A stretch of 64,000 nucleotides of DNA from an uncultured Anaerolineae bacterium (GTDB taxonomy: Bacteria > Chloroflexota > Anaerolineae > J036 > Brachytrichaceae). Made by a program: the position numbers and the translations under genes. This document shows, piece after piece, positions 42,984-52,472 of the stretch. The DNA lies in NCBI GenBank assembly GCA_938028725.1, contig CALIMH010000006.1, positions 1 through 64,000 of the forward strand. The letters are read 5' to 3'. The notes under the pieces were generated by a model that had not been told where the DNA came from, ran no database searches, and worked only from the letters and a program-made list of their open reading frames with translations. The first letter of the stretch is position 1. Every line of letters begins with the position of its first letter.

Positions 42984-43854
42984 AGAACCCCCTTAACTGC
43001 TGCTCATAAAGAGACAGTTCAGCTTGGCTACGCGCAGCGAGCACGGCGAAATTCACATTTCGGTAGTTCACACCCGGGCGGAGTGGGAAGAGCGGCACGG
43101 ACAAATTGGTTTTGAAGCACCCGCCAGCCTCCTCTATTATCGGCACCGCGGCAGCAATATCCCAAACATGCACCTTTTGATCAAGGCTACCCACGCAAAC
43201 CCCACGTGACACCAGGGCTAGGTTGTAAGCCGTCGTACCAACAACACGTGCTTTAGCGGTCAAGGGCCACGCACCTAACTTCAACGTGCGACTACAGCAG
43301 GCAAAAAGCTGGGAAGAGGGACGCTCTCCCCCTTGCTCTGGAGAGAGGACTTGGATCGGCTTGCCATTCACCCAGGCCCCTAAACCTCTTGCAGCGTAGT
43401 ATTGCTCGCCGAGCAATGGAAAATCCATCACACCGAGTACTGGAAAGCCCTTGTGCAGCAAACCTATCAGGACTCCCCACACTGGAAATCCCTGTGCAAA
43501 ATTCGTTGTCCCATCAATCGGATCAACCACCCAAGTCCATTCTGAGCCGCGAAAAGTTTGGTTGCTCTCCTCCGAAAGCCAATCATGGGTGGGGAAAGAA
43601 GCAGCTATCATCTGGTAAACAGCAGCTTCCGCCTCCAGGTCGAATGAGGTGAGTAGTGAACCATCTTGCTTGGCTTGGGCAGAAACAGCCTGTTGGCCAG
43701 GTATCACCTTACGCGAAACTTTGTGAGCAAGACAACGTGCATACTCCAGCGCAGCAAGCAAGAACGCTTCTTCATCTTGATTGGTAGGGAGCAACAATGA
43801 TTCAGCGCAGTCAGGGATCTCCCTCAACATAGAGGCAAGCAAAGTTGTATCCAT
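42949..43854 (-). CDS. Inositol monophosphatase family protein
   Basis: This is a 301-residue Mg-dependent phosphatase. Motifs are DGSLLTSFDLEAE, WLSEES (metal Glu), WVVDPIDGTTNFAQGFP (metal Asp cluster) and VHVWDIAAAVPIIEEAGG. The family includes inositol monophosphatase, fructose-1,6-bisphosphatase and histidinol phosphatase activities, which cannot be told apart here. The N-terminus has a 40-residue extension before the core. Two cysteines in FACCSRT are not family markers. Confidence 0.9.
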   Translation of the reverse strand: MDTTLLASMLREIPDCAESLLLPTNQDEEAFLLAALEYARCLAHKVSRKVIPGQQAVSAQAKQDGSLLTSFDLEAEAAVYQMIAASFPTHDWLSEESNQTFRGSEWTWVVDPIDGTTNFAQGFPVWGVLIGLLHKGFPVLGVMDFPLLGEQYYAARGLGAWVNGKPIQVLSPEQGGERPSSQLFACCSRTLKLGAWPLTAKARVVGTTAYNLALVSRGVCVGSLDQKVHVWDIAAAVPIIEEAGGCFKTNLSVPLFPLRPGVNYRNVNFAVLAARSQAELSLYEQQLRGFFIPQPMAEPLA

Positions 43855-44210
43855 AGCATAGCGGTAGAGGCAATGGTGACTTCAGAATGTATACCATTGT
43901 ATGCGCAGTCTCTTTGCTCTCATGCTTTTCTTTCAGCTGTAGTAGCAGTGGTGTGGATGTTGAGCATGAACAAATCGTGCCCTATCTGTAGGGGGAATAC
44001 TGCTTCTTGACGCCATTTGTGGGGATTGGGACATTCTCTACAACCCAAAGTGTTGTGTAGAACGTGGGGAAACGGCCCATAACAGAAACAGTTGGCGGGC
44101 ACAGATATCCGCCAGATGTTGGTCTAGTTGGCGCGCTTACCCCAAGACAATACACACTATGTGAAAGGGCGCGGCCCTTGAGCTGCGCAATTGTGGATAA
44201 TTCGGTTACT
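43855..44210. other. 356-base intergenic region
   Basis: No gene is seen between the divergent phosphatase and LCP genes. It holds TTGTGGATAA (44191-44200), a perfect DnaA-box match that overlaps a GATAAT hexamer (44196-44201) ending 9 bases before the LCP ATG. It also holds loosely similar words (GTGTGGATGT, GTGTAGAACG) but no dense DnaA-box cluster or A+T-rich block. Confidence 0.5.
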
Positions 44211-45758
44211 ATGAGGTGTGTGCGGTTCGTGTCATCGGTTCTCCTCATAGCACTGGTATATCTGGTTGGGAAAATTGCTTACGCTCAAAGACCCTCACCT
44301 CCCTTGCCGGATGGTGGACATAGCGAAAGTGTGAGTGGAGCTACGAAACCCACCCCAACTCCACCTAACGAGCGATCCTCTCTCGCTCTTCAGCCAATAA
44401 TGCGGCGCCCAGTCATAGTGCCTACCGTGCCGCTCACTGCGCCTTCGGGGATTCAGTCCACAGATGTCCTCTCGCTCAATGTACTTCCCGCGCCTGTTCC
44501 AGAAGTGCGCCTGCCCAATTCTGTAATAAATATTGCATTGCTGGGTGGTGACTCGCGACACAGAGGAAGCGGAAACACAGACGTCATCATCATTGCCAGC
44601 ATCTATCCCGATATACCAGTTGTGACGCTGCTTTCCATCCCCCGCGACACCCTAGTGTATATCCCAGGGCATCGTATGGCTAAGCTCAACACAGCTTTTA
44701 GGCGCGGTGTGGAGGCTTTTCGTCAAACAATGCGCTACAACTTCGGCTTACGCATAGATGCTTATGTGCTGGTTAACTTTACTGGGCTTGTGCGGACGGT
44801 GGATCTGTTAGGTGGGATTGAGTTAGTAGCTACCTGCCCGTTGCATCAAGTCTTCCCGCGTGACCCCTTCTATGTGGCTGATCCCGAGCAGCCCAACGTA
44901 GTCACCCGCCCCTATACTGACACTTTCACTGGAGAAGTTTGGGAAGTAGGTGGGGCGGTGCCTACAATGACGATCAGCCTGCCTAGTCCAGGGGTATATA
45001 AGTTAAACGGATTACAAGCCTTGGCCTACGTACGTGCGCGTTATGGTGTGCGGGGGGGCGATATGGACCGAGGACGGCGTATGCAGCAAGTATTGCGTGC
45101 AATGTTGGACAAGGGACGTGTCAATGGACTGCTCTCCCTTACTCTCATCCCCCAGCTCTTCCAGCAGCTAGACCGCTACATCGAAACAGATCTCTCACTG
45201 TCTCAGATTCTATGGCTAGCGCAAATTGCCAACCGTCTGGATGAGAGTGCACTACGCAGTCGCTACTTTGACGCCGTGGGCCTCACGGGCATCACTCTCC
45301 CTGAGGTGGGAGCAGTGCTTGTGCCAGACCGACAGCGGATCACGCCATTCTTGACTCAGGCGTTGACTGTCTCACTTAACCAGAGCTCAGAGGAAGGAGT
45401 GACCGTGGAGGTTTGGAATGGTCATGCTAGGCCAGGTTTTGAGCGTGTCGCTGTAGAGCGAATGCGGGAGCTAGGTCTGAGGGTGATTTCTGTGAAGCAA
45501 GCGGACCGCGTTTACACCGAGACACAAGTGGTGGATTTCACGGTCACCCGTAAGGGTAGCATCTTGCCCTTGTTAAAACGCACAATTGGTTTGAAAGATG
45601 CAAATGTGAGAGCAGAACCTAAACCGGACGGACCGCGCTATCGCATCATCGTGGGTAACGACTTTGTGTCTTGCTATCGCGACAGCTATACCTTCTTGAA
45701 ACAATCCATTTCGCTATCGTCTGGTGCTCCAATAACATCTCCTATGGAGCAACAATAG
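44211..45758 (+). CDS. LytR-CpsA-Psr (LCP) protein with LytR_C domain
   Basis: This is a 515-residue paralogue of the LCP protein at 29.6 kb. A signal peptide (FVSSVLLIALVYLVGKIAYAQ) and Pro/Thr-rich linker precede the LCP domain: IALLGGDSRHRGSGNTDVI, LLSIPRDTLVYIPGH, VDLLGGIELV, and GGDMDRGRRMQQVLRAML with the catalytic arginines. A LytR_C domain follows (VTVEVWNGHARPGFERVAVERMRELGL). It lacks the SH3 domains of its paralogue. The ATG 44211 is preferred; the open frame upstream runs through the promoter region. Confidence 0.92.
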   Translation: MRCVRFVSSVLLIALVYLVGKIAYAQRPSPPLPDGGHSESVSGATKPTPTPPNERSSLALQPIMRRPVIVPTVPLTAPSGIQSTDVLSLNVLPAPVPEVRLPNSVINIALLGGDSRHRGSGNTDVIIIASIYPDIPVVTLLSIPRDTLVYIPGHRMAKLNTAFRRGVEAFRQTMRYNFGLRIDAYVLVNFTGLVRTVDLLGGIELVATCPLHQVFPRDPFYVADPEQPNVVTRPYTDTFTGEVWEVGGAVPTMTISLPSPGVYKLNGLQALAYVRARYGVRGGDMDRGRRMQQVLRAMLDKGRVNGLLSLTLIPQLFQQLDRYIETDLSLSQILWLAQIANRLDESALRSRYFDAVGLTGITLPEVGAVLVPDRQRITPFLTQALTVSLNQSSEEGVTVEVWNGHARPGFERVAVERMRELGLRVISVKQADRVYTETQVVDFTVTRKGSILPLLKRTIGLKDANVRAEPKPDGPRYRIIVGNDFVSCYRDSYTFLKQSISLSSGAPITSPMEQQ

Positions 45759-45794
45759 GGCACAAACAAGGCGCCAAATGCACCTTAGACTTCA

Positions 45795-46352
45795 TCACTC
45801 AATGCGCGGCAATGTCACCCCTGTTTGTTTTTGGTATTTGCCACGCTTATCAGCGTAGCTGCTCTCGCATAATCCATCAGCACTGAGGAAGACAAGCTGG
45901 GCTATCCCCTCGTTGGCATATACCTTGGCTGGTAGGGGAGTTGTGTTGCTGATTTCCAATGTCAAGTAGCCCTCCCATTCTGGTTCGAGCGGGGTGACAT
46001 TCACAATCAACCCGCAGCGGGCATAAGTGGATTTGCCTAAGCAGATCACCAGCACATCGCGCGGAATGCGAAAATATTCCACTGTCCTGCTGAGCGCGAA
46101 CGAGTTTGGGGGGATGATGCATATGTCGCCGGTAAAGTCTACAAAGGAGGTCGCCACAAACTGCTTTGGGTCTACGATAGCAGAGTTGACGTTGGTGAAT
46201 ATCTTGAACTCGTTGCTAACACGGATGTCGTAGCCGTAAGAGGATAAGCCGTAGCTGACCACCCCTTGACGGACCGAGTTCTCAACGAATGGCTCAATCA
46301 TGCGTTGCTCAATGGCCATTCGGCGAATCCAGTGATCGGGTTTGACTCCCAT
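45795..46352 (-). CDS. dcd: dCTP deaminase
   Basis: This 185-residue enzyme converts dCTP to dUTP for dTTP synthesis. Family motifs are [66 protein letters not shown] (with the catalytic Glu segment) and EGIAQLVFL. Length is normal. It starts 3 bases after the argS stop on the same strand, so the two form an operon. Confidence 0.96.
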   Translation of the reverse strand: MGVKPDHWIRRMAIEQRMIEPFVENSVRQGVVSYGLSSYGYDIRVSNEFKIFTNVNSAIVDPKQFVATSFVDFTGDICIIPPNSFALSRTVEYFRIPRDVLVICLGKSTYARCGLIVNVTPLEPEWEGYLTLEISNTTPLPAKVYANEGIAQLVFLSADGLCESSYADKRGKYQKQTGVTLPRIE

Positions 46353-46355
46353 GGC

Positions 46356-48089
46356 TCACATTTTCTCCGGTGCGCTCAGGCCCATCAGTTTCAGTACTTT
46401 GGCCAGCGTCAGCCGAGTCGCACGCGCTAGCTGTAAGCGCGCGAACACTGTTGACGGTGAGGCTCCCTTGATGCGGCATTCTTCGTAAAACTTGCTGAAC
46501 AGGTAAGCTACATCTCGCGCATAGGTTGGGTAGTGGTGGGGTTGAAGGGTGTTGGCTACCAGCTCAACCACTTCTGGCAGTTCTAGTAGCTTGCGGATCA
46601 GCGCAAGTTCGGCTGGGTGAGTGTAGTGTAGCGAGGCTGTACGGTCTTGTTCCCAGCCTTCTGCAACCGCGCGCGCTTCAAGCGAGCAGATGCGAGCATG
46701 ACTGTATTGAATGTAGTAGACAGGGTTTTTCTCGTTTTGCTCCTGAAGTAACGCAATGTCAAAAGTGAATTTGGTGTCCACGCTGCGCGCGAGCATAATG
46801 TAGCGGAAGGCGTCCGTGCCGATCTCGTCGAGCACATCGTCAATGAGCAATGCATTGCCCTTGCGTTTGCCCATGCGCACTTCTACACCGCCGCGCATCA
46901 GTGTGATGAAGCGATAGATCACCACTTTGATTGAGCCCTCCGGCAGCTCAAGTGCACGTGCGACGGCGTAGAGGCGCTCAACGCTCGCCTGATGATCTTC
47001 TCCCCACACGTAGATGGCAGGGTTGAAGCCACGGAGGATGACTTTGTGGTAGGCGTAAGCAATGTCGCTGGCAAAGTAAGTGGGCCGTTCTTCTGGCAGT
47101 GGCGCAACTTGCGAAGAGCGCATCACCACTGCCTGCACCGGCAAGCGTTTGCCAGCTTCGTCAGTTGTAGGCGTCTCCTCAGCATCGCTTTGCGAGCTGC
47201 GAATCGGTGAGCCATCCTCGCTGAACCACAGCGCACCGTCGTGTTGCAGGATCAGGCCTTTTTGTTGTAGTCGTGCTAGCATTTGATCGCCAAGCCCACT
47301 TGCCCACAAACTCTTCTCGCTGAAGTAGTTGTCGTAGTGAACCCCCAGGCGTTGCATGGTGCGCTTGATCTGGTCCATCACCAGCGCCACGCCAATTTCC
47401 GCGATAGCGCGTATCGCTTCCGCGCGGGGCAGGTGAAGGAAGCGTTCCCCTTCTCGCTCGGCGATGATACGCCCTATCTCTGCTACGTCGTCACCGTGGT
47501 AGCCGCGCTCTGGCATAGGCTCATCCAGCCCTAGCGCTTGGGCATATCGCGCAAACACGCTCTCGCCGAACACACGAATTTGTGAACCGGCGTCGTTTAC
47601 ATACCATTCTCGATGCACTTGATAACCTGATGCGGCCAGCGTGTTGGCTAGCACATCGCCAACTACCACGTTGCGCCCCGTGCCCAAGGTCGCGTAGCCG
47701 GTGGGGTTTGCGCTGCCGAACTCCACCTGGGCCTTGCGTCCATTGCCTAGATTAATCTCACCCCAGCGCTCGCCCTGTTGAAGGATATGTTCGACTTGCG
47801 CGGCTAGGAAAGCTGGGCTAAGTCGGAAATTGATGAAGCCATTTACAGCCTCGGCCTGGAGGTCGGCGCTGGTAATGTGTCGCGCGATGGTAGCGGCAAT
47901 ATGTTGGGGGGACATGCGCGCTGTTCGCGCAAGCTGCAGCGCTATGTTTGTAGCATAGTCGCCGTGTTCTGGTTGACGCGGATGCTCAATGTGAATTTCA
48001 GGCAAGGGCATGAAGGATGGCAGTTCGCCGGCGTGTTGGGCTGAGGTGATTGCCTCCTTCACTGCTTGAAGTACTAGTGGACGAACCAT
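46356..48089 (-). CDS. argS: Arginyl-tRNA synthetase with altered HIGH motif
   Basis: This is a 577-residue class I synthetase from ATG 48089. It has the N-terminal additional domain (EHPRQPEHGDYATNIALQLA), then FGSANPTGYATLGTGRNVVVGD where ArgRS normally has HVGH, so both histidines of the HIGH signature are Thr (134 and 137). The following HREWYVNDAGSQI is normal, as are ASDIAYAYHKVILRGF and the KMSK-equivalent region MGKRKGNALLIDDVLDEIG. The DALR anticodon-binding domain (YIQYSHARICSLEARA onward) is complete. dcd follows 3 bases downstream. A TACAAT/TATACT cluster lies 13-24 bases before the ATG. Confidence 0.93.
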   Translation of the reverse strand: MVRPLVLQAVKEAITSAQHAGELPSFMPLPEIHIEHPRQPEHGDYATNIALQLARTARMSPQHIAATIARHITSADLQAEAVNGFINFRLSPAFLAAQVEHILQQGERWGEINLGNGRKAQVEFGSANPTGYATLGTGRNVVVGDVLANTLAASGYQVHREWYVNDAGSQIRVFGESVFARYAQALGLDEPMPERGYHGDDVAEIGRIIAEREGERFLHLPRAEAIRAIAEIGVALVMDQIKRTMQRLGVHYDNYFSEKSLWASGLGDQMLARLQQKGLILQHDGALWFSEDGSPIRSSQSDAEETPTTDEAGKRLPVQAVVMRSSQVAPLPEERPTYFASDIAYAYHKVILRGFNPAIYVWGEDHQASVERLYAVARALELPEGSIKVVIYRFITLMRGGVEVRMGKRKGNALLIDDVLDEIGTDAFRYIMLARSVDTKFTFDIALLQEQNEKNPVYYIQYSHARICSLEARAVAEGWEQDRTASLHYTHPAELALIRKLLELPEVVELVANTLQPHHYPTYARDVAYLFSKFYEECRIKGASPSTVFARLQLARATRLTLAKVLKLMGLSAPEKM

Positions 48090-48142
48090 GCAAGCTGTGC
48101 GAAGTATATTGTAGTGGTGAGTGACGAACTCCCTCTTGGAAA

Positions 48143-48180
48143 GAAAAGATCGCGGACGGCGACGCATTGTCCGCCGTCCG
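48143..48180 (-). terminator. Terminator of the M20 hydrolase gene
   Basis: On the minus strand CGGACGGCG and CGCCGTCCG form a 9-bp stem followed by a T-rich tract (CTTTTCTTT). It lies 32 bases after the M20 stop codon and upstream of argS. Confidence 0.75.
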
Positions 48181-48211
48181 TCCCATACTGGCGAGCCTCA
48201 AGCAGGTGCGC

Positions 48212-49459
48212 TTACTGAGACAAAATCCACTGCATAGTCTTGCTGGCGAGGCGGTCAAGTGCAAGCACGCTCATCTCGACGTGCTCAATTTTGGTGTCCT
48301 CTATGGGATTATGCGAGATGCCGCGCAGGCTTTGCACGAACATCATGACGGTGGGGATGCCGGCGCGCGCCATCTCTGCAGCATCATGGAGAGGACCGCT
48401 GGGCAGCTTATGTGCCTTGCCAGCCACTTCCACACAGCTTTCGTAGCAGAACTGGACAAGCTTCTTGTGAAAAGGCAGCGGCTCGATGTTCCAAATGTGA
48501 CTCCACTGCACTTCACATTTCTCCGCCTTTGCAGCACGCTGGCTGGACTTGACGGCCGCCTTGTACATCGCAGCCAGTTTGCTCGCTTTGAGGTGACGCT
48601 GGTCCAAGGTTACTTCGCACTCGGCAGCAACGGCTGTAGGAATGCCTGGGCGCGTCACGCAGTAGCCCACCGTGCCCACACCGCCATGCTGCACCGCGAT
48701 ATCACGTACGTCCAGCGCAAAGCGCGCAGCGGCCAACAGCGGGTCATGGCGCTTATCCATTGGGGTGCTGCCCGCATGAGCTGCCTGGCCAGTGAATTTC
48801 AGCGCGTGTCGCTCGACGCCAAATGTGCCGATCACAGCCCCCAGGGGGAGCCCCATGCTCTCCAGCACAGGCCCCTGTTCAATGTGCAGCTCCAGGTACG
48901 CTGCTGCGTTCTTCAACTCCTTGCGGCTCTGCTTCATTTGGTCAATGTCCACGCCACAACGTCGCAGCGCATCTTCCAGGGTGATCCCATCCTTGTCTTT
49001 CCTGTGGCGATCTTCAGAGGGTTTGAAGTTGCCAGCACATGCGCTGCTGCCGATCAAGCTGCGGCCGAATCTTGCGCCCTCCTCGTCAGCCCAATCCACC
49101 ACACGGATGGTGATAGGGGGCTTGCCATGGTATTCGTCAGCGATCCGGCGCAGCACCTCGATACCAGCGAGGACATTCAAGCAGCCGTCTAACCAGCCGC
49201 CGTTGGGAACGCTATCTAGGTGGCCGCCGATGAGCAGAGCTTGCTTGCTCTTGCCCTGAAGGGTGTACCACATGTTGCCGGCCTCGTCCATGTGTATCTC
49301 TAGCGGCAGGTCGGCCACCTTCTGTTTGAGCCACTCGCGCGCTTGCATCCATGTGTCCGTCCAAGCCACGCGCATTGCTCCCCCCGTGTTGGGGTCTGAA
49401 GTGAGTTTGCGAAGCTCTTGAAGCTCAGCAACGGTCCGCTTTGGGTCAACGGTGCTCAT
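48212..49459 (-). CDS. M20-family Zn hydrolase (carbamoyl-amino-acid hydrolase/allantoate amidohydrolase-like)
   Basis: This is a 415-residue protein with the binuclear zinc site of the M20 HyuC/AllC group: LLIGGHLDSVPNGGWLDG (His, Asp), VDWADEEGARFGRSLIGS (Glu pair), LELHIEQGPVLE (His), the dimerisation motif GQAAHAGSTPMDKRHD, and SGPLHDAAEMARAGIPTVMMF with SHNPIE (final His). Members hydrolyse N-carbamoyl amino acids, beta-ureidopropionate or allantoate. A TAGAAT hexamer ends 7 bases before the ATG. It is 11 kb from the nitrilase gene, which may have related chemistry. Confidence 0.9.
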   Translation of the reverse strand: MSTVDPKRTVAELQELRKLTSDPNTGGAMRVAWTDTWMQAREWLKQKVADLPLEIHMDEAGNMWYTLQGKSKQALLIGGHLDSVPNGGWLDGCLNVLAGIEVLRRIADEYHGKPPITIRVVDWADEEGARFGRSLIGSSACAGNFKPSEDRHRKDKDGITLEDALRRCGVDIDQMKQSRKELKNAAAYLELHIEQGPVLESMGLPLGAVIGTFGVERHALKFTGQAAHAGSTPMDKRHDPLLAAARFALDVRDIAVQHGGVGTVGYCVTRPGIPTAVAAECEVTLDQRHLKASKLAAMYKAAVKSSQRAAKAEKCEVQWSHIWNIEPLPFHKKLVQFCYESCVEVAGKAHKLPSGPLHDAAEMARAGIPTVMMFVQSLRGISHNPIEDTKIEHVEMSVLALDRLASKTMQWILSQ

Positions 49460-49501
49460 GACGAGTATTCTAGAACAATTCTTAAAATCTGCATCGAGTT
49501 G

Positions 49502-52426
49502 TTACGTTGCTGTTGTGGACTGTCGCAACACACGACGTGCGATCAGCTCAACGGGGTGATAAGCAACGCGGGTTGTGAAATGGGCGATCTGCTCACGGCA
49601 GGACGTGCCCGGCGCTGCGATCACCGCGTTGGGCGGTGCAGCACGCACTGCCGGAAGCAAAGAAAGTTCTCCGATGCGCTGCGAGAGGCTGTAGTGTTCG
49701 GCCTCATACCCAAACGCGCCGGCCATGCCGCAGCATGTGGAGTCAATCTCCTCGACGCGAAAACCAACCTTGCGCAGGGCGATGTGGGTGGTGGATGTCC
49801 CCCACAAGGCCTTTTGATGGCAGTGACCATGCAGCAGTACGAGTGGTGCGTCGGACGCCGATGGCGCATCTGGTAGGCGTTGAGCAAGCCATGCTTCGAT
49901 GCTCATGGTGTATTGTGCCACGATGCGCACTTCATCTCCATCGAGCAAATCGGGATAGTCGTTTCTCAAGGCGCTCACACAGCTTGGCTCTAAGCCAATA
50001 ATGGGGATGCCTTGACGTGCCCAGTGGTATAGCTGCGCCACGTTGAAGCGTGCGTCTTCGAGCATTGCAGCAGGCTGACCTTGCGAGATCAGCGGTCGTC
50101 CGCAACAACGCCACGGCGGCACGATAACCCGATAACCCAGATGTTCGAGCAGGCGCACAGCATCAAGTGCCACTTGTGGATGTTGATAGCGCGCAAAAGT
50201 GTCCACGAAGAGCACCACTTGCGGCCGATCGTCGTTGGGCTGTGGGTGATACCGCCACCAACGGTCGAACGAGTGAAAGTGAAAGGCCGGCAGTCGTCGT
50301 TCAGGGGCGAGTTGAAAGGCGGCTTTGACAAGCCGCGTGCGCAGCAGCGTGTTGCTGAGCGGGGCTAGTGCTGAGGCGAGCGGCGCCAAACGCCCAATGC
50401 GGCCCAGCAACCATGCCCTCAGGGGAATGCCGTGCCGCGCGTAGTAATGAGCGAGAAATTCACTCTTCAACTTGCTCATGTCCACCCCAGCCACACATTC
50501 AGTGGCGCAAGCTTTGCACGATAGGCATAGTTCCAACGCGCGCTTGACAGCCTCCAGATCGAGATGAATGGGCGCGTTCTCGCGCAGCAGCTCGCGGAGC
50601 AAGTTGGCGCGGCCTCGTGTGCTGTGGGCCTCGTCGCGGGTTGCACGATACGAAGGGCACATCACGCCGCTGTCCAGTTTGCGACACGCGCCATTGCCGT
50701 TGCACTGCTCCGCCATGGCGGCGAAGCTGCCATCCTCCCGGAAGCGAAAGGTGGTAGGACGCAGATAGGGGGCGGCACGGTAGTTTGGGCCAAAGCGCAA
50801 GTGGGCCTCCATTTCGGAAGCGCGCACTTTTTTGCCAGGGTTGAGCAACCCGCACGGGTCGAAGGTGTCCTTCAGCGCGCAGAAGGCCTGATACACCTGC
50901 GGACCAAACAACGCCTCGTTGTAATGCGAGCGCTCCAAGCCGTCGCCGTGTTCGCCACTCATCGCCCCACCTAACTCATGGCACAGCGCCAGTGCTTGCT
51001 GCCCAATCGTGCGCATTTGCTCAAGTCCGCGTGCAGTGCGCAAGTTGACCATCGGCCGCACGTGCAACACGCCGGCGCTGGCATGCGCGTAATAGGCCCC
51101 GTAGGTGTCATTGGCAGCGAAGATCGCGTCCATGCGCGCAACAAACTCGGCCAGCCTTTCAACAGGCACAGCCAAGTCCTCCACGATGCTGATCGGCTTG
51201 ATATGGCCGCGGATGCTGGTGAGCACGTTGAGTCCGATGCGACGCACGTGCCATACGTCAGCTTGCGCTTGTGCGTCGAGAAGCGTACGGAGGTGACAGG
51301 GCAGTTGTTCGGTCCGTGCGAGGCGATGCAGGCGCTCGGCCCTGTCAGCCACCTCGGTTGGTGTGTCGCCGTCGAACTCGATTACCAGCACGCCATCCGG
51401 CACGTCACGCGCATCCAACCAGCTGAGCCGCTCGCGGCACTCCGGCAGCTCGCGGGCGGTGCGGATGAACACCCCGCCGATCAGTTCGATTGCGGATGGG
51501 TCAGCAGTGAGCAGCAGTGGCACAGCTCGCATGGCGTCTTCCAACGAGGCGAACGCCGCTACCACCAATGCGGTGTGGCGCGGCTTCGGCACAACGTGGA
51601 GGGTCGCTTCGGTGATCACCCCCAGCGTCCCCTCAGCGCCGGCAAAGAGTGGTGCTAGGGTGCGGCGGCCAATCTGACGCAGATGAGCTTCCAGGTTGCT
51701 GCCCCTGCGGCGCGCGTTTGCCTCGGTGAGACAGGCGGGAGGACGGGTTGAATCGAAGCTGAGCATCTCCACCACGTAGTCGAGGTTGTAGCCGCTTGCG
51801 CGCCGCCAGACTTTGGGGAAGTCACGACGGATAGCCACCTCATGCGCCCGCGCGATCTGTTCCACGGCAGCGCGCAGAAGGGGAGGGGACTGATCAGCGT
51901 CGAACGTGGTCAGCGTGCCGTCTGCTAGCACGACTTGCACCGCATCCACATGATCGGCCGTCATGCCATGGCGGATGGAGTGCGCGCCGGTAGCATTGGC
52001 GCCAATCGCGCCGCCTACGCTGACGCGCTCGGCGCTGGCCGGATCAGGTCCGAACTGCAACCCATGTGCAGCAAGTTGCCGGTTCAACCGCCCCAGTATC
52101 ACACCCGGTTGCACCCGCACCTGGCGCGCTGCAATGTCCAAGTCTAGGATGGCGTCCATGTGCGGCGTGAAGTCGAGCACCACGCCGGCGCCGATAGCTG
52201 AGCCGCACAAGTTGCTGCCTCCGCCGCGCGGGATCACGCTGATGCCGTGTTCTGCGCATAACGCAACAGCAGCAATCACATCGTCCACAGTGCGCGGCAT
52301 CACCACGCCAAGGGGATAAACCTGGTAGTTGCTGGCGTCGGTACTGTAGAGTGCGCGAGCAGCGGCATCAAAGCGCACTGCGCCACTCACATGACGGCGC
52401 AGTGCTGCTTCCAGTGGATGAACCAT
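49502..52426 (-). CDS. FAD-linked oxidase / Fe-S protein fusion (GlcD-GlcF or YdiJ-like)
   Basis: This is a 974-residue protein. The N-terminal FAD_binding_4 domain has GISVIPRGGGSNLCGSAIG, then AEGTLGVITEATLHVV. An FAD-oxidase C domain follows (HASAGVLHVRPMVNL, SGEHGDGLERSHY). A ferredoxin-like segment has CNGNGACRKLDSGVMCPSY and CLSCKACATECVAGVDM. Two CCG domains end it (PWRCCGRPLISQGQ, STCCGMAGAFGYE). Such fusions oxidise 2-hydroxyacids such as D-lactate, D-2-hydroxyglutarate or glycolate and pass electrons to quinone or a carrier. The glycerate kinase at 9 kb could be in a related pathway, but that link is weak. Confidence 0.9.
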   Translation of the reverse strand: MVHPLEAALRRHVSGAVRFDAAARALYSTDASNYQVYPLGVVMPRTVDDVIAAVALCAEHGISVIPRGGGSNLCGSAIGAGVVLDFTPHMDAILDLDIAARQVRVQPGVILGRLNRQLAAHGLQFGPDPASAERVSVGGAIGANATGAHSIRHGMTADHVDAVQVVLADGTLTTFDADQSPPLLRAAVEQIARAHEVAIRRDFPKVWRRASGYNLDYVVEMLSFDSTRPPACLTEANARRRGSNLEAHLRQIGRRTLAPLFAGAEGTLGVITEATLHVVPKPRHTALVVAAFASLEDAMRAVPLLLTADPSAIELIGGVFIRTARELPECRERLSWLDARDVPDGVLVIEFDGDTPTEVADRAERLHRLARTEQLPCHLRTLLDAQAQADVWHVRRIGLNVLTSIRGHIKPISIVEDLAVPVERLAEFVARMDAIFAANDTYGAYYAHASAGVLHVRPMVNLRTARGLEQMRTIGQQALALCHELGGAMSGEHGDGLERSHYNEALFGPQVYQAFCALKDTFDPCGLLNPGKKVRASEMEAHLRFGPNYRAAPYLRPTTFRFREDGSFAAMAEQCNGNGACRKLDSGVMCPSYRATRDEAHSTRGRANLLRELLRENAPIHLDLEAVKRALELCLSCKACATECVAGVDMSKLKSEFLAHYYARHGIPLRAWLLGRIGRLAPLASALAPLSNTLLRTRLVKAAFQLAPERRLPAFHFHSFDRWWRYHPQPNDDRPQVVLFVDTFARYQHPQVALDAVRLLEHLGYRVIVPPWRCCGRPLISQGQPAAMLEDARFNVAQLYHWARQGIPIIGLEPSCVSALRNDYPDLLDGDEVRIVAQYTMSIEAWLAQRLPDAPSASDAPLVLLHGHCHQKALWGTSTTHIALRKVGFRVEEIDSTCCGMAGAFGYEAEHYSLSQRIGELSLLPAVRAAPPNAVIAAPGTSCREQIAHFTTRVAYHPVELIARRVLRQSTTAT

Positions 52427-52435
52427 ACAGCGGCG

Positions 52436-52465
52436 ATTCTACGTGGTGGCTTGCCCCAATACAAT
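52436..52465. promoter_or_regulatory. Divergent -10 elements between FAD oxidase and dnaG
   Basis: TAGAAT on the minus strand (52441 to 52436) ends 9 bases before the FAD-oxidase ATG. TACAAT on the plus strand (52460-52465) ends 7 bases before the dnaG ATG. Only 46 bases separate the two start codons, so both mRNAs are probably leaderless. Confidence 0.6.
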
Positions 52466-52472
52466 CAACACG

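Noticed and set aside
44191-44200. TTGTGGATAA, a perfect DnaA-box match in a 356-base intergenic region, as a possible oriC
   Set aside because: It is a single copy, with only loose matches nearby and no A+T-rich unwinding block, and it overlaps a GATAAT -10 element placed for leaderless transcription of the LCP gene.
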